64,000 nt of DNA from Streptomyces triculaminicus (GTDB lineage: Bacteria; Actinomycetota; Actinomycetes; Streptomycetales; Streptomycetaceae): assembly GCF_017349075.1 (NCBI RefSeq), contig NZ_JAFMOF010000003.1, forward strand, positions 186,001-250,000, given 5' to 3'. Shown in pieces: positions 8,098-17,003 of the stretch (its first letter is position 1; each line of letters opens with the position of its first letter). A program made the position numbers and the translations under genes. Below the pieces are notes generated by a model. It was given only the letters and a program-made list of their open reading frames with translations, searched no databases and was not told the DNA's origin.

Positions 8098-9195
8098 GTG
8101 AGCGCAGTCTCTTCCCGCCTCCCCGTCTTCCCCTGGGACCGGCTCGAGCCGTACAAGGCCACGGCCGCCGCCCACCCCGACGGCATCGTGGACCTGTCGG
8201 TGGGCACCCCCGTCGACCCGGTGCCGGCGGTGATCCGGCAGGCCCTGACCGACGCCGCCGACAGCCCGGGCTATCCCACGGTCTGGGGCACGGCCGCGCT
8301 GCGGGACGCGCTCACCGGGTGGGCCGAGCGCCGCCTGGGCGCCGAGGGACTGACCCACGCCAACGTGCTGCCGGTGGTCGGCTCCAAGGAGCTGGTGGCC
8401 TGGCTGCCGACCCAGCTCGGCCTCGGCGCCGGGGACAAGGTCGCCTACCCGCGCCTGGCCTACCCCACCTACGAGGTGGGCGCGCGCCTGGCCGGCGCCG
8501 AGCCCGTCGTCTACGACGACCCCACGGAGCTCGACCCCACGGGCGTGCGGCTGCTCTGGCTGAACTCCCCCTCCAACCCCACCGGCCGGGTGCTGTCCAA
8601 GGACGAGCTGCGCGCCGCGGTGGCCTGGGCGCGCGAGCACGACGTGCTGGTCTTCAGCGACGAGTGCTACCTGGAGCTGGGCTGGGAGACCGAGCCGGTC
8701 TCCGTGCTGCACCCGGAGGTGTGCGGCGGCTCGTACGAGGGCATCGTCGCCGTCCACTCCCTCTCCAAGCGCTCCAACCTGGCCGGCTACCGCTCGGCGT
8801 TCCTCGCCGGCGACGCCGCCGTCCTCGGCGAGCTGCTGCAGATCCGCAAGCACGGCGGAATGATGATCCCCGCGCCCGTCCAGGCCGCCACCGTCGCGGC
8901 GCTGGGCGACAGCGCCCACGTCGCCGAGCAGCGCGCCCGCTACGCCGCCCGCAGGGCCGCGCTGCGCGCCGCGTTCGAGGGCGCCGGCTTCCGGATCGAG
9001 CACAGCGAGGCCTCGCTGTACCTGTGGGCGACGCGGGACGAGCCGTGCTGGGAGACGGTGGGGAGCCTCGCCGAGCGCGGCGTCCTCGTCGCGCCGGGCG
9101 AGTTCTACGGCGTGGCGGGCGAGCGCTTCGTACGCGTCGCGTTCACCGCGACCGATGAGCGTGTGGAGGCGGCGGTCCGCCGTCTGGCCCAGTAG
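8098..9195 (+). CDS. dapC: Succinyldiaminopimelate transaminase
   Basis: This 365-residue class I/II PLP aminotransferase catalyses amination of N-succinyl-2-amino-6-ketopimelate in lysine/diaminopimelate synthesis; related enzymes also accept glutamate/prephenate pairs. Visible motifs are LSVGTPVDP at the N terminus, LWLNSPSNPTGR, SDECYLELGW, the PLP-lysine motif SLSKRSNLAGYR, and the C-terminal Arg in FVRVAFTA. GTG 8098 begins MSAVSSRLPVFPWDRLEPY, a usual start for this family. dapE lies 1.8 kb downstream, supporting the pathway assignment. Confidence 0.9.
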   Translation: MSAVSSRLPVFPWDRLEPYKATAAAHPDGIVDLSVGTPVDPVPAVIRQALTDAADSPGYPTVWGTAALRDALTGWAERRLGAEGLTHANVLPVVGSKELVAWLPTQLGLGAGDKVAYPRLAYPTYEVGARLAGAEPVVYDDPTELDPTGVRLLWLNSPSNPTGRVLSKDELRAAVAWAREHDVLVFSDECYLELGWETEPVSVLHPEVCGGSYEGIVAVHSLSKRSNLAGYRSAFLAGDAAVLGELLQIRKHGGMMIPAPVQAATVAALGDSAHVAEQRARYAARRAALRAAFEGAGFRIEHSEASLYLWATRDEPCWETVGSLAERGVLVAPGEFYGVAGERFVRVAFTATDERVEAAVRRLAQ

Positions 9196-9220
9196 CCGCT
9201 ACGCACGACGCCTACGCGAA

Positions 9221-9251
9221 GGGGGCCCGGGAGATGTACTCCCGGGCCCCC
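9221..9251. terminator. Bidirectional terminator between convergent genes
   Basis: GGGGGCCCGGGAG (9221-9233) pairs perfectly with CTCCCGGGCCCCC (9239-9251) around the loop ATGTA. It sits between dapC (+) and the small secreted protein gene (-). Confidence 0.85.
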
Positions 9252-9283
9252 TCGGTGCTTCTCGGTGCCGTGTGCCGGTCCGG

Positions 9284-9679
9284 TCAGCCGCCCAGCGGAA
9301 CCTGGGGCAGGCCGCCCTTGGTGGCGCCCTGGACGGTGCCGCCGAGGGCCTGGGCGCCGCTGCCGACGACCTTGCCCGCCTGCTTGTTGACGGCCGGGAG
9401 GGTCTCGCTGCCGGCCTTCTGCACCGCGCCGGTGGCGGCCGGTACGGCGGTGTGGACGGCCTTGCTCCCGACGCCCGACGCGACGGATCCGGCCTGCTCG
9501 GAGGCGGCGCCGACGGTCTTGCTCGCGGTCGTGGTGTCCAGCGCGCTGACCGGCGCGAGGTCCGTGGCCTGGGGCAGCGCCGCCGCGCTGGCGGAGCCGG
9601 CCGCGCCGACGACGGGAGCGGCACCCGCCGCGACGAGCAGGGCCACGCGGGCGATCCGGCGCGTGAGGGGGAGGGACAT
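9284..9679 (-). CDS. Small secreted Ala/Gly-rich protein
   Basis: Starting at ATG 9679 (preceded by AAAGGAG 5 bases upstream) the product is 131 residues. The signal peptide is MSLPLTRRIARVALLVAAGAAPVVGAAGSASA, with cleavage probably after ASA. The mature part is low in charge and rich in Ala, Gly, Val and Thr (KTVGAASEQAGSVASGVGSK, GAQALGGTVQGATKGGLPQVPLGG). No enzyme motif or chaplin-type cysteine pattern is present. It resembles small exported proteins common in Streptomyces; function unknown. Confidence 0.75.
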   Translation of the reverse strand: MSLPLTRRIARVALLVAAGAAPVVGAAGSASAAALPQATDLAPVSALDTTTASKTVGAASEQAGSVASGVGSKAVHTAVPAATGAVQKAGSETLPAVNKQAGKVVGSGAQALGGTVQGATKGGLPQVPLGG

Positions 9680-9978
9680 GTTGCTCCTTTGACGGAGTGG
9701 GAGTTCGGTTGCAGTCCGGCGAGCGGACGCTGTGACTACCGCGTGAGCCCCTCGAAGGTTGCGGTGGGCCAAGGTAAAGAGTAAGTAATGCGTCGCATAA
9801 TCAGCTCTACCGAAACCCCGTCAAACCGGTCAGGTTGTCAATCGATCGGCAAGGCCGAAAAGCCTTTGATCACAAGGTCGACGGGGGTCCGTCGGGCAAG
9901 CGTGCGGATGGCGGGAGGCGGCGCGGGGTGCGGCAACTCCCGTATGCGGCACTTACCTCCGGAGAGGGGACGATCGCA
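9680..9978. other. Intergenic region
   Basis: These 299 bases lie upstream of the secreted-protein gene and downstream of the following minus-strand gene. The stretch 9770-9870 is less GC-rich than its surroundings and probably holds the promoter of the secreted-protein gene. No gene, strong hairpin or repeat was recognised. Confidence 0.4.
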
Positions 9979-10899
9979 CTAACGAACGGTCGTGATGCGA
10001 ACGGTCCCGGCGGCGTCCCCGGCCGCCTCACGGCCGGACGCCCGCCAGCCGTCCGCGGAATCCTCCGCCGTCCACGCCCGGCCGCCGAAGGAAACGCGCT
10101 CGATGCGCAGTTCCGCCGCATGGGCCACCGCCCAGGACGCCAGCTCCCAGCCGCGCCGGGCCGGCTCGTCCGGCGCCGCCTCCCGGTCCGCCCGCACCGG
10201 CACCACCACCGTGCGCGACGCGACCGCCCCGGCGCGGCCCGTGTCGGCCATCGTCGTGGCCGGCGCCCCGGAGCCGAACTCGCGGGCCAGCTTCGCCCGC
10301 ACCGCCACCGGATCGCCCGCCTTGCCGTCGTCCGGGCTCTTCGTGCAGCTGAACGCGCCCGCCGCGCGGCCCGTCAGACCCGAGGCCAGCAGCGAGGCGT
10401 CCGGCTCGTGCTTGGCGTACGCCTGCGGGAAGCCGCTGCGCTGCACCTTCTGGGCGGCCACCGTCAGCGGCAGCCGCGAATAGCCCGGCACCCGCACCAG
10501 GTGGTCGTAGAACCTCCCGGACGCGTAGACCGGGTCCGTGATCTGCCGCGCGGTGCCCCAGCCCTGGGTGGGCCGCTGCTGGAAAAGGCCCAGCGAATCA
10601 CGGTCGCCGTGATGGATGTTGCGCAGCCCCGACTCCTGCATCGCGGTCGCCAGCGCGATCGTCACCGCCCGCTCCGGAAGCCCGCGGGCGGACCCCACGG
10701 CCGAGATCGTCGCCGCGTTCACGGCCTGCTCGGGGGAGAGGGAGTACGACTCGCCGTTCGCCCGCACCACACAGCGCGGAGCCCCCGGACCGCCGGTCAC
10801 CAGCTGCGCCACCACGTACCCGACCAGCGCCAGCAGCACGGCGCAGGCGGCCACGGTACGCAGCAGTCGGCCACGGCGGGTGACGATGATCCGGGACAT
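9979..10899 (-). CDS. Membrane-anchored lysozyme-fold-like protein
   Basis: Starting at ATG 10899 (MSRIIVTRRGRLL), the 306-residue product has one N-terminal membrane segment (TVAACAVLLALVGYVVAQLV) and an exported domain. VTIALATAMQESGLRNI, DSLGLFQQRPTQGWGTA and DPVYASGRFYDHLVRVPGY resemble lysozyme/transglycosylase-type helical folds, with the Glu of MQESGL in the usual catalytic position. Homologues in Streptomyces are usually called hypothetical. Peptidoglycan cleavage is plausible but unproven. It diverges from dapE across 74 bases. Confidence 0.65.
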   Translation of the reverse strand: MSRIIVTRRGRLLRTVAACAVLLALVGYVVAQLVTGGPGAPRCVVRANGESYSLSPEQAVNAATISAVGSARGLPERAVTIALATAMQESGLRNIHHGDRDSLGLFQQRPTQGWGTARQITDPVYASGRFYDHLVRVPGYSRLPLTVAAQKVQRSGFPQAYAKHEPDASLLASGLTGRAAGAFSCTKSPDDGKAGDPVAVRAKLAREFGSGAPATTMADTGRAGAVASRTVVVPVRADREAAPDEPARRGWELASWAVAHAAELRIERVSFGGRAWTAEDSADGWRASGREAAGDAAGTVRITTVR

Positions 10900-10973
10900 G
10901 CGGGCCACGTTACTTCAGAGACCGGTCCCGGACCGCTCCGGACCGTACCGGCGGTCGCGTTAGGCTCGCCGGC

Positions 10974-12053
10974 ATGGATCACACCGCACTGGACCTGTCC
11001 CTCGACGCCGTCGCCCTCACCGCAGCGCTCGTCGACTTCCGTTCCGAGAGCGGTGACGAGAAGGCCCTCGCCGATGCCATCGAGCGCGAACTGCGCGCCC
11101 TGCCGCACCTGACCGTCGACCGCCACGGCAACAACGTGGTCGCCCGCACCCACCTCGGGCGCGCCGAGCGCGTCGTCCTGGCCGGGCACATCGACACCGT
11201 CCCCATCGCGGACAACGTCCCCTCCCGGCTGGACGGCGACGGCGTCCTGTGGGGCTGCGGCACCAGCGACATGAAGTCCGGCGTCGCCGTCCAGCTGCGC
11301 GTCGCGAAGACCGTCACCGCGCCCAACCGCGACCTGACCTTCGTCTTCTACGACAACGAGGAGGTCGCCGCCCACCTCAACGGCCTCGGCCACGTCGCCG
11401 AGGCGCACCCGGACTGGCTGGCGGGCGACTTCGCCATCCTCCTCGAGCCCTCCGACGGCGAGGTCGAGGGCGGCTGCCAGGGGACGCTGCGGGTGATCCT
11501 CAGGACCGAGGGCGAGCGCGCCCACTCGGCGCGCGCCTGGATGGGCTCCAACGCCGTCCACGCCGCGGCCCCGGTCCTCGCCCGCCTCGCCGCGTACGAG
11601 CCGCGCCGGCCCCTCGTCGACGGCCTGGAGTACCACGAGGGCCTCAACGCCGTACGGATCGAGGGCGGCGTCGCCAACAACGTCATCCCCGACGCCTGTG
11701 CCGTGACGGTGAACTTCCGCTACGCCCCGGACCGCACCGAGGAGGAGGCGCTCGCCTACGTGCGCGAGTTCTTCGACGGCTGCGGCGTGACGGAGTTCGT
11801 CGTCGACGACCACTCGCCCGCCGCCCGGCCGGGGCTGACCCACCCGGCGGCCGTGGCCTTCATGGAGGCCGTCGGCGGCGCGGCCCGGCCCAAGTTCGGC
11901 TGGACGGACGTGGCCCGCTTCAGCGCGCTCGGCGTCCCCGCCGTCAACTACGGCCCGGGCGACCCGCTCTACGCCCACAAGCGGAACGAGCACGTGGTGG
12001 CCGAGCGGATCACGCGGTGCGAGGAGCGGCTGCGGGCCTGGCTGACGAGCTGA
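10974..12053 (+). CDS. dapE: Succinyl-diaminopimelate desuccinylase
   Basis: This 359-residue M20-family metallohydrolase removes succinate from N-succinyl-LL-diaminopimelate in the lysine/cell-wall precursor pathway. Metal-binding motifs are VLAGHIDTVPIADN, GCGTSDMKSG (bridging Asp), FYDNEEVAAHLNGLGH (Glu pair), LLEPSDGEVEGGCQG, and the C-terminal His in YAHKRNEHV. ATG 10974 gives the standard length. The LOG-family gene follows by 71 bases, as in other actinobacteria. Confidence 0.93.
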   Translation: MDHTALDLSLDAVALTAALVDFRSESGDEKALADAIERELRALPHLTVDRHGNNVVARTHLGRAERVVLAGHIDTVPIADNVPSRLDGDGVLWGCGTSDMKSGVAVQLRVAKTVTAPNRDLTFVFYDNEEVAAHLNGLGHVAEAHPDWLAGDFAILLEPSDGEVEGGCQGTLRVILRTEGERAHSARAWMGSNAVHAAAPVLARLAAYEPRRPLVDGLEYHEGLNAVRIEGGVANNVIPDACAVTVNFRYAPDRTEEEALAYVREFFDGCGVTEFVVDDHSPAARPGLTHPAAVAFMEAVGGAARPKFGWTDVARFSALGVPAVNYGPGDPLYAHKRNEHVVAERITRCEERLRAWLTS

Positions 12054-12124
12054 CGGTACGGCCCCCTAGCGGGCCTACCCTGAAGCGCATCGAATCCGAC
12101 GACATGCAGCGGAGGGAGCTCGGT

Positions 12125-12874
12125 ATGGTCCATTCCGAGGGGGCGCGCGCCCCGCGGGAGCAGCGCCGGGGGCCGGTCGTACGGCGGCAGAGCCAGATGC
12201 AGGCGGGCACCACCGACCAGCATCTGCTGGACACCCGGGGGGCGGCCGACTGGGTGCACGAGGACCCGTTCAGGGTCCTGCGCATCCAGTCCGAGTTCGT
12301 CGAGGGCTTCGGCGCGCTGGCCGAACTGCCCCCGGCGATCAGTGTGTTCGGCTCGGCCCGGACGAGTCCGGGCTCGCCGGAGTACGAGGCCGGCGAGGCC
12401 ATCGGGCGCGGCCTGGTGGAGGCCGGCTTCGCGGTCATCACCGGCGGCGGGCCCGGCGCGATGGAGGCCGCGAACAAGGGCGCGATGGAGGCCGGCGGCG
12501 TCTCCGTCGGCCTCGGCATCGAGCTGCCCTTCGAACAGGGGATCAACCCCTATGTGAACCTGGGCGTGGACTTCCGGTACTTCTTCGTCCGCAAGACGAT
12601 GTTCGTGAAGTACGCGAGCGGGTTCGTGGTGCTGCCGGGCGGCCTCGGCACGCTGGACGAGCTCTTCGAGGCGCTCACGCTCGTCCAGACGAAGAAGGTC
12701 ACCCGCTTCCCGATCGTGCTCTTCGGCACCGCCTACTGGCAGGGCCTGGTGGACTGGCTCACCCACACCCTCGTCGCCCAGGGCAAGGCCGGACTGCAGG
12801 ACCTGCAGCTGTTCCACATCACCGACGACGTGGAGGAGGCCATCGGCGTCGTCACGAAGGAGGCGGGCGCCTAG
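12125..12874 (+). CDS. LOG-family (TIGR00730) Rossmann-fold protein
   Basis: The 249-residue product belongs to the LOG/lysine-decarboxylase-like family, several members of which are cytokinin riboside 5'-monophosphate phosphoribohydrolases. Visible are AISVFGSARTSPGSPEY, VITGGGPGAMEAANKGAMEAGG and the active-site motif PGGLGTLDELFEAL. ATG 12125 is chosen because GGAGGG lies 9 bases before it; ATG 12104 is a weaker alternative. The actual nucleotide substrate in bacteria of this kind is not established. Confidence 0.88.
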   Translation: MVHSEGARAPREQRRGPVVRRQSQMQAGTTDQHLLDTRGAADWVHEDPFRVLRIQSEFVEGFGALAELPPAISVFGSARTSPGSPEYEAGEAIGRGLVEAGFAVITGGGPGAMEAANKGAMEAGGVSVGLGIELPFEQGINPYVNLGVDFRYFFVRKTMFVKYASGFVVLPGGLGTLDELFEALTLVQTKKVTRFPIVLFGTAYWQGLVDWLTHTLVAQGKAGLQDLQLFHITDDVEEAIGVVTKEAGA

Positions 12875-12896
12875 CCGGCCGTCCGCCGCCGGGCCG

Positions 12897-13757
12897 TCAG
12901 GCCAGCCCTCGCCGGGCCACCGCGGGCGCGCGGTGGCCGGCGATGGAGGCCACCATGTCCAGCACCTGCTTGGTCTCCGCCACCTCGTGGACGCGGTAGA
13001 CCTGAGCACCCAGCCACGCCGAGACGGCCGTCGTGGCGAGCGTGCCCAGGACGCGCTCCTTGACCGGCTTGTCGAGGGTCTCGCCGACGAAGTCCTTGTT
13101 GGACAGCGAGACCAGCACCGGCCAGCCCGTCCGCGTCATCTCCTCCAGGCGGCGGGTGGCCTCCAGCGAGTGCCGGGTGTTCTTCCCGAAGTCGTGCCCC
13201 GGGTCGATCATGATGCCGTCGCGCCGCACCCCGAGTTCCACGGCCCGCTCGGCCAGCCCGACCGTGACCCGCAGGATGTCCTCCATCACGTCGTCGTAGG
13301 CGATGCGGTGCGGCCGGGTGCGCGGGGCGACGCCGCCGGCGTGGGTGCACACCAGCCCCGCCCCGTAACGGGCCGCGACCTCGGCCAGCTTGGGGTCCGC
13401 CCCGCCCCACGCGTCGTTGAGCACGTCCGCGCCCGCCTCGCAGACCGCCTCGCCGACCTCGTGCCGCCAGGTGTCGACGCTGATGACCACGTCCGGGTGA
13501 CGCCGGCGCACCTCGGCCACGAAGCCGACCGTCCGCCGCGCCTCCTCCTCGGCGTTCACCTCGGCCCCGGGGCCCGCCTTCACCCCGCCGATGTCGATGA
13601 TGGCGGCGCCCTCGGTCACGGCCTGCTCGACCCGGGCCAGGGCGGGCTCGTCGGCGAAGGTGGCCCCCTGGTCGTAGAACGAGTCGGGGGTCCGGTTGAC
13701 GATCGCCATGATCACCGGCTCGTGCGTGTCGAACTCGCGTCGTCCCAGCCGCAGCAT
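12897..13757 (-). CDS. Dihydropteroate synthase homologue (FolP2-like)
   Basis: This 286-residue TIM-barrel protein has DHPS landmarks: MAIVNRTPDSFYDQG (pterin/pyrophosphate loop), IIDIGGVKAGPG, VISVDTWRHEV, DVLNDAWGG, IMIDPGHDFGKN and LVSLSNKDFVGE. The usual DIGGEST is replaced by DIGGVKAGPG, and the gene sits with the DivIVA-like gene and tag as Rv1207 (folP2) does in mycobacteria. In mycobacteria this second copy does not replace FolP1, so folate synthesis by this protein is doubtful. It diverges from the next gene. Confidence 0.85.
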   Translation of the reverse strand: MLRLGRREFDTHEPVIMAIVNRTPDSFYDQGATFADEPALARVEQAVTEGAAIIDIGGVKAGPGAEVNAEEEARRTVGFVAEVRRRHPDVVISVDTWRHEVGEAVCEAGADVLNDAWGGADPKLAEVAARYGAGLVCTHAGGVAPRTRPHRIAYDDVMEDILRVTVGLAERAVELGVRRDGIMIDPGHDFGKNTRHSLEATRRLEEMTRTGWPVLVSLSNKDFVGETLDKPVKERVLGTLATTAVSAWLGAQVYRVHEVAETKQVLDMVASIAGHRAPAVARRGLA

Positions 13758-13864
13758 CTTCGGTACTCCCTCTCCAAGGTCCGCCAGCGACCTTAACTGT
13801 CAGTGCGGCATGGCACGATCGGGGTGGACGGTTTGGCTGACGGAGGACATACGGGGAGACAGCC

Positions 13865-14278
13865 GTGTTCTGGTTCTTGCTCATCGCGCTGGTCGTGGTG
13901 GTCGCCGCGGTGACGCTCGCCGTCGCCGGGGGCGGCAGCGGCGGTGTGCTGCCCGAGGCCGGGCAGGACCGGATGGCCTGGCCGCTGCCGGCCGGCCGGC
14001 AGCTGGGCCGTGCCGACGTGGAGTCGCTGCGGCTGCCGCTGGCGTTGCGCGGCTACCGCATGACGGAGACCGACGACGCCCTGGACCGGCTCGGCGCCGA
14101 GCTCGCCGAGCGCGACGCGCGCATCGCCGAGCTGGAGGCCGCGCTGGCCGGGGCGCAGGCGGCGGCGATAGGCGGCCTCGGGCTGATGCCGCGTGGGACG
14201 GACGCTGCCGACGCGGCCGGTGCGCAGGACGCGCCGCGGGCCGGGAAGGCCGCGGAGGAGGGGGAGAAGGATGAGTGA
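13865..14278 (+). CDS. DivIVA-domain small membrane protein
   Basis: The 137-residue product has an N-terminal membrane helix (FWFLLIALVVVVAAVTLAVAGG) and a short DivIVA-like segment, VESLRLPLALRGYRMTETDDALDRLGAEL, continuing into a predicted coiled coil (LAERDARIAELEAALAGAQ). The C terminus is disordered and charged. GTG 13865 follows GGGGAG by 8 bases. It overlaps tag by 8 bases, as Rv1209 precedes tagA in M. tuberculosis. A role at the cell pole or division site is inferred from the domain only. Confidence 0.8.
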   Translation: MFWFLLIALVVVVAAVTLAVAGGGSGGVLPEAGQDRMAWPLPAGRQLGRADVESLRLPLALRGYRMTETDDALDRLGAELAERDARIAELEAALAGAQAAAIGGLGLMPRGTDAADAAGAQDAPRAGKAAEEGEKDE

Positions 14279-14858
14279 CGGCGGAGCGGTCATCGGGCCG
14301 GACGGGCTGGCGCGCTGCCCGTGGGGCCTGGAGGCGGAGTCCCGCGCGGACTACCGCGCGTACCACGACACGGAGTGGGGCCGGCCGGTGCACGGCGACG
14401 ACGCGCTCTACGAGCGGATATGCCTGGAGTCCTTCCAGTCCGGGCTGTCGTGGCTGACGATCCTCCGCCGCCGGGAGGGATTCCGGGCCGCCTTCGCGGA
14501 CTTCTCCATTCCCAAGGTGGCGGCCTTCACCGCGGCGGACGAGGAGCGGCTGCTGGCCGACCCGGGCATCATCCGCAACCGCGCGAAGATCGCGGCGGCG
14601 CTGGCGAACGCCCGGGCGGCGGCCGAGCTGGCACCGGGTGAGCTCGACGGGATCGTCTGGTCGTACGCCCCGCCCGCCGGGCGGCCCGCGCCACGGACGT
14701 TCGCCGACGTGCCCGCGATCACACCGGAGTCGACGGCGCTGGCCAAGGACCTCAAGAAGCGGGGGTTCCGCTTCATCGGTCCGACGACGGCCTACGCCCT
14801 GATGCAGGCGTGCGGGCTGGTGAACGACCACCTAGCGGACTGCCACGTACGAGGCTGA
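14271..14858 (+). CDS. tag: DNA-3-methyladenine glycosylase I
   Basis: The 195-residue enzyme excises 3-methyladenine in base-excision repair. The HhH-superfamily zinc ligands characteristic of Tag are all present: C16 (ARCPWG), H32 (YHDTEWGRP), and H187 with C191 (NDHLADC). SGLSWLTILRRREGFRAAF and FIGPTTAYALMQACG are further family motifs. ATG 14271, with the purine-rich GGAGGAGGGGGAGAAGG just before it, overlaps the DivIVA-like gene, so translation is coupled. Confidence 0.93.
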   Translation: MSDGGAVIGPDGLARCPWGLEAESRADYRAYHDTEWGRPVHGDDALYERICLESFQSGLSWLTILRRREGFRAAFADFSIPKVAAFTAADEERLLADPGIIRNRAKIAAALANARAAAELAPGELDGIVWSYAPPAGRPAPRTFADVPAITPESTALAKDLKKRGFRFIGPTTAYALMQACGLVNDHLADCHVRG

Positions 14859-14860
14859 GG

Positions 14861-14940
14861 TCCGGAGCCCGGTCCGGGGCGCGGGGCGTCCAGGGCCCCG
14901 GACGCGGCTCCGGACGCAGCCCCGGTCGTGGCCCCGGACC
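14861..14940. terminator. CCGGAC-rich convergent terminator region
   Basis: The gap between convergent tag and the enoyl-CoA hydratase gene is built from repeated TCCGGAC/CCCCGGAC blocks. GGTCCGGGGC (14871-14880) is complementary to GCCCCGGACC (14931-14940), and inner copies allow alternative pairings. It probably ends transcription from both sides. Confidence 0.45.
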
Positions 14941-14946
14941 GTCGGG

Positions 14947-15747
14947 TCAGCGGCCGACGAAGCGCGGCTTCTCCTTGCCGAGGAAGGCCGCGACGGCGAT
15001 GCCGTGGTCCTCCGACGCGCCCGCCCTCTCCTGCAGCTCGTCCTCCTTGGCCAGGGTCTCCTCCAGAGAGTGGTCCGCCCCGTACGCCAGCGACTCCTTG
15101 ATCGCCGCGTAGGCGGCCGTCGGGCCCTGCGCCAGGCGCCGGGCCACGGCCTCGGCCTCGGCGGCGAGGTCCGCCGCCGGGACGACCTTGTTGGCGATGC
15201 CCAGCTCCCGGGCCTCCTCCGCGGTGACGTTGCGGGGGAAGAGCAGCAGATCGCTGGCCCGGCTGTGGCCGATGAGGCGGGGGAGGGTCCAGGAGACTCC
15301 CGAGTCGGCGGTGAGGGCCACCCCGGCGAACGAGGTGTTGAACGAGGCGGAGTCCGCGACGACGCGGTAGTCGGCCGCGAAGGCGAAGCCCGCGCCCGCG
15401 CCCGCCGCGACGCCGTTCACCCCGGCGACGACCGGCTTGGGCATCCGGGTGATCGCCGTGACGATGGGGTTGTAGTGATCCCTGACGGTGTCCATGGTCA
15501 CGCGCGTGCCGTTCTCACGGTCGGCCGCCAGGGAGGCCACGTGCTCCTTGAGGTCCTGCCCGACGCAGAAGGCACGGCCGGTGGCGGTGAGCAGCACCGC
15601 CCGTACCGCCGGGTCGTCGGCGGCCTGCCGCAGGACGTCGCGCAGGGCGACCTTGGTCTCGGTGTTCAGCGCGTTCATGGCATCGGGACGATTCAGCGTG
15701 ATCGTCGCCAGCCCGTCGGTCACCTCGTACAGCACGGCGTCCGCCAT
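14947..15747 (-). CDS. Enoyl-CoA hydratase/isomerase family protein (PaaG-like)
   Basis: This 266-residue crotonase-fold enzyme has the oxyanion-hole segments TGRAFCVGQDLKEHV and GVNGVAAGAGAGFAFAADYRV, and SFAGVALTADSGVSWTLPRLIG. The residue pattern of the last segment (Asp rather than two catalytic Glu) is nearer the isomerase/PaaG subgroup than classical hydratases. The substrate is unknown; no other phenylacetate or fatty-acid genes are near. It is convergent with tag and transcribed alone. Confidence 0.82.
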   Translation of the reverse strand: MADAVLYEVTDGLATITLNRPDAMNALNTETKVALRDVLRQAADDPAVRAVLLTATGRAFCVGQDLKEHVASLAADRENGTRVTMDTVRDHYNPIVTAITRMPKPVVAGVNGVAAGAGAGFAFAADYRVVADSASFNTSFAGVALTADSGVSWTLPRLIGHSRASDLLLFPRNVTAEEARELGIANKVVPAADLAAEAEAVARRLAQGPTAAYAAIKESLAYGADHSLEETLAKEDELQERAGASEDHGIAVAAFLGKEKPRFVGR

Positions 15748-16053
15748 GTGCGGTCCCTCCCTCGGTCGGCTGCGGATGGGCTCAGCATGCCGGAGATCAT
15801 CGGGCCCCGATATGTGACCTGCGTCAAAGAATCGAGGGACATAGTGCCCTCCGGGGGGATGGACGAGGGGCGTCCGATCCCCGAATTGAGTGGTTTTGCG
15901 GCAGCGCGTTGCCGAAGGGTTGCCGACTGATGTTGGTCATTGGGTCGCGCGATGCGGGATAATGGCCTGGAAGCAATGTGTTCGATGCCGGTGACGCGTG
16001 CCCTTCCAGAGGGCCGTCGGCACGATGAGCTGGTTTCAGGAAGGGGAACGAGC
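15748..16053. other. Divergent intergenic region with possible promoter of the DUF3117 gene
   Basis: No gene is seen. TTGGTC (15933-15938) and GATAAT (15958-15963), 19 bases apart, form a weak promoter-like pair pointing to the DUF3117 gene, which would give a leader of about 85 bases. The first 30 bases upstream of the hydratase start are C/T-rich on this strand, so they are purine-rich on the coding strand and contain its ribosome-binding site. Confidence 0.35.
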
Positions 16054-16221
16054 ATGGCGGCCATGAAGCCGCGGACGGGCGATGGCCCGCTCGAGGTGAC
16101 CAAGGAGGGGCGGGGCATCGTCATGCGGGTTCCGCTCGAGGGCGGCGGTCGTCTCGTCGTCGAGCTGACCCCGGACGAGGCCAAGGCTCTCGGCGAGGCC
16201 CTGGAGAAGGTCACCGCCTGA
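16054..16221 (+). CDS. DUF3117 small conserved protein
   Basis: The 55-residue product (MAAMKPRTGDGPLEVTKEG ... ELTPDEAKALGEALEKV) matches the actinobacterial DUF3117 family (Rv1211-like), which is nearly invariant across the phylum. AGGAAGGGG precedes ATG 16054 at good distance; an upstream in-frame start at 15940 lacks support. Its extreme conservation suggests an essential structural or regulatory role, but none is established. Confidence 0.88.
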   Translation: MAAMKPRTGDGPLEVTKEGRGIVMRVPLEGGGRLVVELTPDEAKALGEALEKVTA

Positions 16222-16367
16222 CGCACGGCACCACGAATTCTCCCGCACCGCCCCGGCCACCGGCTCACCCCGGTTCCGGGGCGGCGGTGTGTCCGCGGCC
16301 GCCGACCCGGCCGTTATGGTCGTCACCGGCGTACGCCGCCCCCGGCCGGACACCGCCCCCACCTGCC

Positions 16368-17003
16368 TCAGCCGCGCCGGACCGCGCACAGCAGCCCGTC
16401 GCCCACCGGCAGCAGGGACGGCACCAGCGCGGTGGACTCCCGCACGGCCCGCAGAAGTTCGCGCACCCGCTGCACCTCGGCGGGCGGCAGGGCGGAGTCG
16501 ACGGTACGGCCGTCGGCGAAGACCCCCTCGAAACAGACCAGTCCGCCCGGGCGCAGCAGGCGCAACGATTCGGCTAGGTAGTCGAGGCACTCCAGTCGGT
16601 CACCGTCGCAGAAGACCAGGTCGTAGCCCCCGTCGGCCAGCCGCGGCAGGACCTCCAGGGCGCGGCCGGGGATGAAGCGCGCGCGGTTGCCGGCGAAGCC
16701 GGCGGCGCGGAACGCCTGCCGGGCGAACTGCTGGCACTCCGGGTCGCTGTCGACGGTCGTCAGCACTCCGTCCGGGCGCATGCCGTGCAGGAGGTGGATG
16801 CCGGAGACCCCGGTGCCGGTGCCGATCTCGGCGACGGCCTTGGCGTCCACAGCGGCGGCGAGCAGGCGCAGCGCCCCGCCGGTGCCGTTCGACACCGAGC
16901 GGAGACCTGCCTCGTAGGCCCGGTCCCGGGCCCAGCGCAGCGCCTCGTCCTCGGCGACGAACACATCGGCGAACGCCCAGCTCGTCTGCTGGTTGCCGGT
17001 AAT
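16368..17003 (-). CDS. O-methyltransferase, Rv1220c-like (possible ATT start)
   Basis: This is an SAM-dependent O-methyltransferase of the Rossmann class. Motif I is AEIGTGTGVSGIHLL, followed by VLTTVDSDPECQQFARQAF, YDLVFCDGDRLECLDYLAESL and LLRPGGLVCFEGVF. The conserved region begins TGNQQTSWAFADVFVAEDEAL. The only Shine-Dalgarno, AGGAGAGG, is 3 bases upstream of ATT 17003-17001 (AGGAG core spacing 6). The in-frame ATG at 17147 has no ribosome-binding site and adds 48 unconserved residues. A non-standard ATT start is therefore proposed, with 17147 as fallback. It diverges from the ECF sigma gene, as in mycobacteria. Confidence 0.78.
   Translation of the reverse strand: MTGNQQTSWAFADVFVAEDEALRWARDRAYEAGLRSVSNGTGGALRLLAAAVDAKAVAEIGTGTGVSGIHLLHGMRPDGVLTTVDSDPECQQFARQAFRAAGFAGNRARFIPGRALEVLPRLADGGYDLVFCDGDRLECLDYLAESLRLLRPGGLVCFEGVFADGRTVDSALPPAEVQRVRELLRAVRESTALVPSLLPVGDGLLCAVRRG

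Noticed and set aside
11249..12124. N-terminal extension of the LOG-family gene into dapE
   Set aside because: It is Arg-rich shadow of dapE; a good ribosome-binding site marks ATG 12125.
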